From NCBI RefSeq assembly GCF_046736045.1, contig NZ_CP177134.1, forward strand, positions 2,604,001-2,668,000: 64,000 nt of DNA, given 5' to 3'. Of this stretch, positions 60,900 to 64,000 are shown piece after piece. The notes beneath the pieces were generated by a model. The model saw only the letters and a list, made by a program, of their open reading frames with translations, did not search any database and was not told where the DNA came from. This DNA is from Leptospira_A sp046736045 (lineage in GTDB: Bacteria > Spirochaetota > Leptospiria > Leptospirales > Leptospiraceae). The translations under genes were made by a program, and so were the position numbers. How positions within the stretch are numbered: position 1 is the stretch's first letter; every line of letters starts with the position of its first letter.

Positions 60900-62036
60900 G
60901 TGAGCACAAAAGAAAAGATCATAGTTGCAATGAGTGGTGGAGTCGATAGCGCGGTTGCCGCAGGACTACTTATCGAACAAGGTTACGATGTAATCGGTGT
61001 TAATTTACGCACTTGGGAGTATGAAGCTCCTGCCTGTGATGTTACCAAAAAATCATGTTGCTCTCCGGAAGACATCCGCGATGCCAGAGATGTAGGGCTT
61101 TCTCTCAATATTCCTTTTTATGTGATCAAAATGGAAAAGGTTTTCGGAGAAAGAGTCATCCAAAGATTCATTGATGATTATAAAGACGGTCGCACACCCA
61201 ACCCGTGCGTTGAATGCAATACATTCGTAAAATTCGGTGCCTTGTTTGAAAAAGCAAAAGCACTCGGAATTTCCAAAATTGCCACAGGACATTATGCGCG
61301 CACAGTGGAAGTGAATGGCCGTTATGCCATTCGCAACGCAGTTGACATGAAAAAAAATCAAGCGTACTATTTGTACGGTTTGTCGCAAGAAAATATCAGC
61401 TCTACTATATTTCCGTTAGGCGAAATGGATAAATCCGAAGTTCGTGAAATTGCCAAACGTATGGGACTCCCTGTTGCGGAAAAACCGGAATCACAAGAGA
61501 TTTGTTTTATTCCTGAAAATGATTATCGCAGTTTTTTAAAAAAGAAAGGTGTCGAATTTACACCCGGTTTTTTCCGTTTGGTGTCCGGCCAAATTATCGG
61601 CAAACATTCCGGAAAAGAAAATTTTACAATCGGTCAGAGAAAGGGTCTGGGAGTATCTTGGAAAAATCCATTGTATGTAATTTCCATTGAAGACGACGGA
61701 ACGGTTGTGGTCGGAGAAGACGAAGAAACTTTTTGCGAGTCTTTTGTATTGGAAGATATTACCTACCAAGGTCTTTCCCCTATGGAACCCGGACAATCCT
61801 CCGAGATGAGAGTTCAAATCCGGTACCGTCATACACCTGTTCATTGTAGGGTGACAAACCTTGGTGATTCCTGGAAAGTCGAGTTTATAGAAAAAGTGAA
61901 GAGTGTCACTCCCGGTCAGTCCGCCACTTTCTATCCGTTAGATGATAATTATCTTTTGGGCGGGGGGATCATCCGGAAAGGAAGTATCCAACTGCAAACA
62001 AGACAACTTGCCGCATCCGGTTTGGGGCAAACATAA
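60900..62036 (+). CDS. mnmA: tRNA-specific 2-thiouridylase MnmA
   Basis: Thiolates U34 of Glu, Gln and Lys tRNAs, 378 residues. The PP-loop is VAMSGGVDSAVAAGLL, the first catalytic Cys is in NPCVECNTFVKFG, and the second Cys is in SQEICFIPENDYR. FTIGQRKGLG marks the central domain, and a beta-barrel forms the C-terminus. It starts at a GTG just after the protease-like gene. The downstream fusion gene follows after 16 bases and is probably in the same operon. Confidence 0.95.
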   Translation: MSTKEKIIVAMSGGVDSAVAAGLLIEQGYDVIGVNLRTWEYEAPACDVTKKSCCSPEDIRDARDVGLSLNIPFYVIKMEKVFGERVIQRFIDDYKDGRTPNPCVECNTFVKFGALFEKAKALGISKIATGHYARTVEVNGRYAIRNAVDMKKNQAYYLYGLSQENISSTIFPLGEMDKSEVREIAKRMGLPVAEKPESQEICFIPENDYRSFLKKKGVEFTPGFFRLVSGQIIGKHSGKENFTIGQRKGLGVSWKNPLYVISIEDDGTVVVGEDEETFCESFVLEDITYQGLSPMEPGQSSEMRVQIRYRHTPVHCRVTNLGDSWKVEFIEKVKSVTPGQSATFYPLDDNYLLGGGIIRKGSIQLQTRQLAASGLGQT

Positions 62037-62052
62037 CTAGGAATTTTGTCAT

Positions 62053-64000
62053 TTGAAATCAGTTGCTGATAAATCCATCCTAATCATCGGTGGGGGGCTG
62101 TTGCAGGTTCCCATCATTCAAACTGCAAAAACTTTGAAATTGAAAACGATTGTTGCGGATATGAATCCCCAATCGATCGGATTCCAAATTGCCGATGAAA
62201 AAATCATAATGTCCACAAAGGATTTGGAAGGGATGGTTCGTGAATCAAAACGATACAGCCAAACCAAACAAATCCACGGAGTGATCACTGCAGGAACGGA
62301 TGCAAGCATGACTGTTGCCGCAGTTGCTTCCGCACTGGGGCTTCCGGGAATCCGTTTTGTGGATGCGGAGGCTGCAACTAACAAGGTTAAAATGAGGCAG
62401 CGTTTGAAAGAACACGGTCTCCCGATTCCCCGTTTTGCGCCTGTTTGGTCATTGCAGGATGCGAAGGATGCACTGGACTCCTTGACCTTTCCTTTGGTAA
62501 TGAAACCTGCGGATAATATGGGTGCCAGAGGTGTAATTAAAGTAAATCATAAAGATGAAATCCCTCATGCATTCCGGCATGCCAAAAAATTCTGCCCGAC
62601 GGGAGAATTGATTTTGGAAGAGTATATGGAAGGACCTGAACTTTCCGTGGATGCACTTGCCTTTCAGGGGCAGATACGAATGACAGGTATTGCCGATCGT
62701 ATCATCGAAAGAGAACCGTTTTTTATCGAAGTAGGACACAATATGCCTTCCGCTTTATCCAGAGAAACCATCAATGAAGTGGAACGGGTCATGTCGGGAG
62801 GGATGCGCGCTTTGGGAATCCACTTGGGTGCGGGCAAAGGCGATATAAAGGTGACGAAACAAGGTGTGATGATCGGAGAAATTGCGGCGCGCCTTTCCGG
62901 CGGTTTTATGTCTGCGTTCACCTATCCGTTGTCAACCGGTGTGAATTTGAATCGTGCGGCACTTCTTATCGCACTCGGTGAAACTCCTGACAATCTGGAA
63001 CCTGTTTTGAGTAGAGTTTCCATCGAACGGTCACTATTGTCCAAACCGGGTAAACTCACCAATATCACCGGAGTGGAAGAAACCAAAAAGATCGACGGTG
63101 TGAATGAAGTTTTTTTACAATCCAAACCCGGAGATGTTATCAAAGAACCAACCAATAACATTGATAAGTCGGGGCATGTGATCATCACTGCCGATTCTTT
63201 ACCGGAAGCGGAACTTATTTTTGAAAAAGTAAAAAAGACAATCGTATTCGAAGTTGATGAATTGTTTTCCATCAGTGAGAAAGAAATCAATGATTCGGCG
63301 AGACAGAGATTTGGAAAAGATATATGCTGGGTTTGTAAGGTCTGTGACGGAGCCAATTGTGCTTCGGGCATTCCTGGAATGGGCGGGGTTGGTCGGATGG
63401 AAACATTTCAAGACAATTACATCGCCTTACAAGAGTTCCAAATTGTTCCCCGTTACATTCGTGATCATGTAATTCCTAGTATATCCACTGAATTTTTAGG
63501 GTTTCCACTCAAAACACCCATCATGTCGGCACCTATGACAGGTGTGGGAACCAATATGAATTTTGTAATGACAGATGCCGATTATGCGCAGGCCGTTACA
63601 AAATCATTTGCGCAAAATGGTTCCATTGCATGGCTTGGTGATGGGGCAAGTCCGGAAAAATATAAAATCATGATAGATGCTATCGGTAAATCCGATGGCA
63701 AAGGAATATTGATTTGTAAGCCCAGAGCTGACGAAGGTTTATTATTGGAAAGATTATTGGAAGCGGAAGCTGCAGGTGTAATGGCGGTTGGAATGGACAT
63801 TGATGCGGTGAATTTCAGAACAATGACTTCCAAAAATCTATCCAGCATTTCCAGATCAATGGAGTCTCTTTTGAAAATCAGGGAAAAAATAAAAATCCCT
63901 TTTGTTCTGAAAGGCATTATGAGTTTAGAAGATACTAAATTAGCAATAGATGGAAAATTTTCTGCAATCGTAGTATCCAATCATGGTGGTAGAGTTTTAG
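62053..64000 (+). CDS. ATP-grasp domain fused to FMN 2-hydroxyacid dehydrogenase (3' end cut)
   Basis: An uninterrupted frame of 649 codons from a TTG (AGGA about ten bases upstream) to the window's right edge. Residues ~1-400 form an ATP-grasp ligase: a Rossmann-like start SILIIGGGLLQVPIIQTAK, FPLVMKPADNMGARGV, ILEEYMEGPELSVDAL and the metal-binding GEIAARLSGG. A Cys-rich link follows (ICWVCKVCDGANCASG, near 428-440). From ~450 comes an alpha-hydroxyacid-oxidase-type FMN barrel with IMSAPMTGVG, FVLKGIMSLED and VVSNHGGR, the last a signature of this family. The C-terminus is missing from the window. The substrate is unknown. Confidence 0.85.
   Translation, partial: MKSVADKSILIIGGGLLQVPIIQTAKTLKLKTIVADMNPQSIGFQIADEKIIMSTKDLEGMVRESKRYSQTKQIHGVITAGTDASMTVAAVASALGLPGIRFVDAEAATNKVKMRQRLKEHGLPIPRFAPVWSLQDAKDALDSLTFPLVMKPADNMGARGVIKVNHKDEIPHAFRHAKKFCPTGELILEEYMEGPELSVDALAFQGQIRMTGIADRIIEREPFFIEVGHNMPSALSRETINEVERVMSGGMRALGIHLGAGKGDIKVTKQGVMIGEIAARLSGGFMSAFTYPLSTGVNLNRAALLIALGETPDNLEPVLSRVSIERSLLSKPGKLTNITGVEETKKIDGVNEVFLQSKPGDVIKEPTNNIDKSGHVIITADSLPEAELIFEKVKKTIVFEVDELFSISEKEINDSARQRFGKDICWVCKVCDGANCASGIPGMGGVGRMETFQDNYIALQEFQIVPRYIRDHVIPSISTEFLGFPLKTPIMSAPMTGVGTNMNFVMTDADYAQAVTKSFAQNGSIAWLGDGASPEKYKIMIDAIGKSDGKGILICKPRADEGLLLERLLEAEAAGVMAVGMDIDAVNFRTMTSKNLSSISRSMESLLKIREKIKIPFVLKGIMSLEDTKLAIDGKFSAIVVSNHGGRVL

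Overview
The window looks like chromosomal DNA of a spirochaete, most probably Leptospira. The reasons are: a citramalate synthase (cimA) closely resembling the Leptospira enzyme as I remember it; a FlaA-like flagellar sheath protein, an FlgM-like protein and a distant FliG-like protein; several lipoproteins with loose spirochaetal lipoboxes; a two-membrane cell plan (WaaA/KdtA, TolC-type channel, probable beta-barrel); frequent TTG starts; and moderate GC. I see no prophage, insertion sequence, CRISPR array or integrase. It reads as ordinary core genome with a few odd islands.

Layout. 1-5.2 kb: cell-wall amidase, a membrane-anchored protein, a long-form ispG, a small unknown gene and mutY. 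5.3-7.2 kb: a two-gene ABC exporter behind a leader with pseudoknot-type complementarity, then 560 bases of intergenic DNA holding an 18-residue hydrophobic reading frame and a GC-rich hairpin segment. 7.8-12.3 kb: Smr protein, cimA, pth, a DedA/VTT membrane protein, a Cys-rich small protein and rarA. 12.3-16.5 kb (minus strand): a SpoIIE-type phosphatase with TPRs and a hybrid histidine kinase. 16.5-28.8 kb: about 750 gene-free bases with a Fur-like palindrome, then a tightly packed complex I operon nuoABCDEFHJKLMN that has no nuoG or nuoI. 28.9-32.4 kb: mtnD, a hairpin-rich spacer, recJ and a bactofilin. 32.5-38.9 kb: a heavy-metal-type RND efflux operon with an inorganic pyrophosphatase gene inside it, closed by a strong terminator. 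39-46.9 kb: beta-barrel candidate, lexA, a small lipoprotein, ctpA, tsaD, pssA, a metallo-beta-lactamase-fold protein and glpK. 46.9-51.4 kb (minus strand): lipoprotein, rsmI, flgM, a degenerate iron-alcohol-dehydrogenase homologue, a small protein and the FliG-like protein. 51.4-58.5 kb: an anchored unknown, nadE, waaA, the FlaA-like gene, a Lys/Ser-rich anchored protein, a YggS/PLPBP protein and proC. 58.5-64 kb: initiator tRNA, GAF-GGDEF cyclase, a small unknown, a lipoprotein with two aspartic-protease DTG motifs, mnmA, and a large gene running off the right edge that fuses an ATP-grasp domain to an FMN-dependent 2-hydroxyacid dehydrogenase.

The genes fall into house-keeping groups: respiration (nuo), envelope (amidase, WaaA, PssA, CtpA, bactofilin), DNA maintenance (MutY, RarA, RecJ, LexA), tRNA and ribosome modification (TsaD, MnmA, RsmI, Pth), signalling (hybrid kinase, SpoIIE phosphatase, GGDEF) and motility. 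The items most worth following up are the ATP-grasp/FMN fusion, the pyrophosphatase inside the efflux operon, the dehydrogenase homologue that has lost its metal ligands beside flagellar-type genes, the complex I operon without nuoG/nuoI behind a Fur-like box, and the two-DTG lipoprotein. All assignments were made by eye from motifs; no database search was run.
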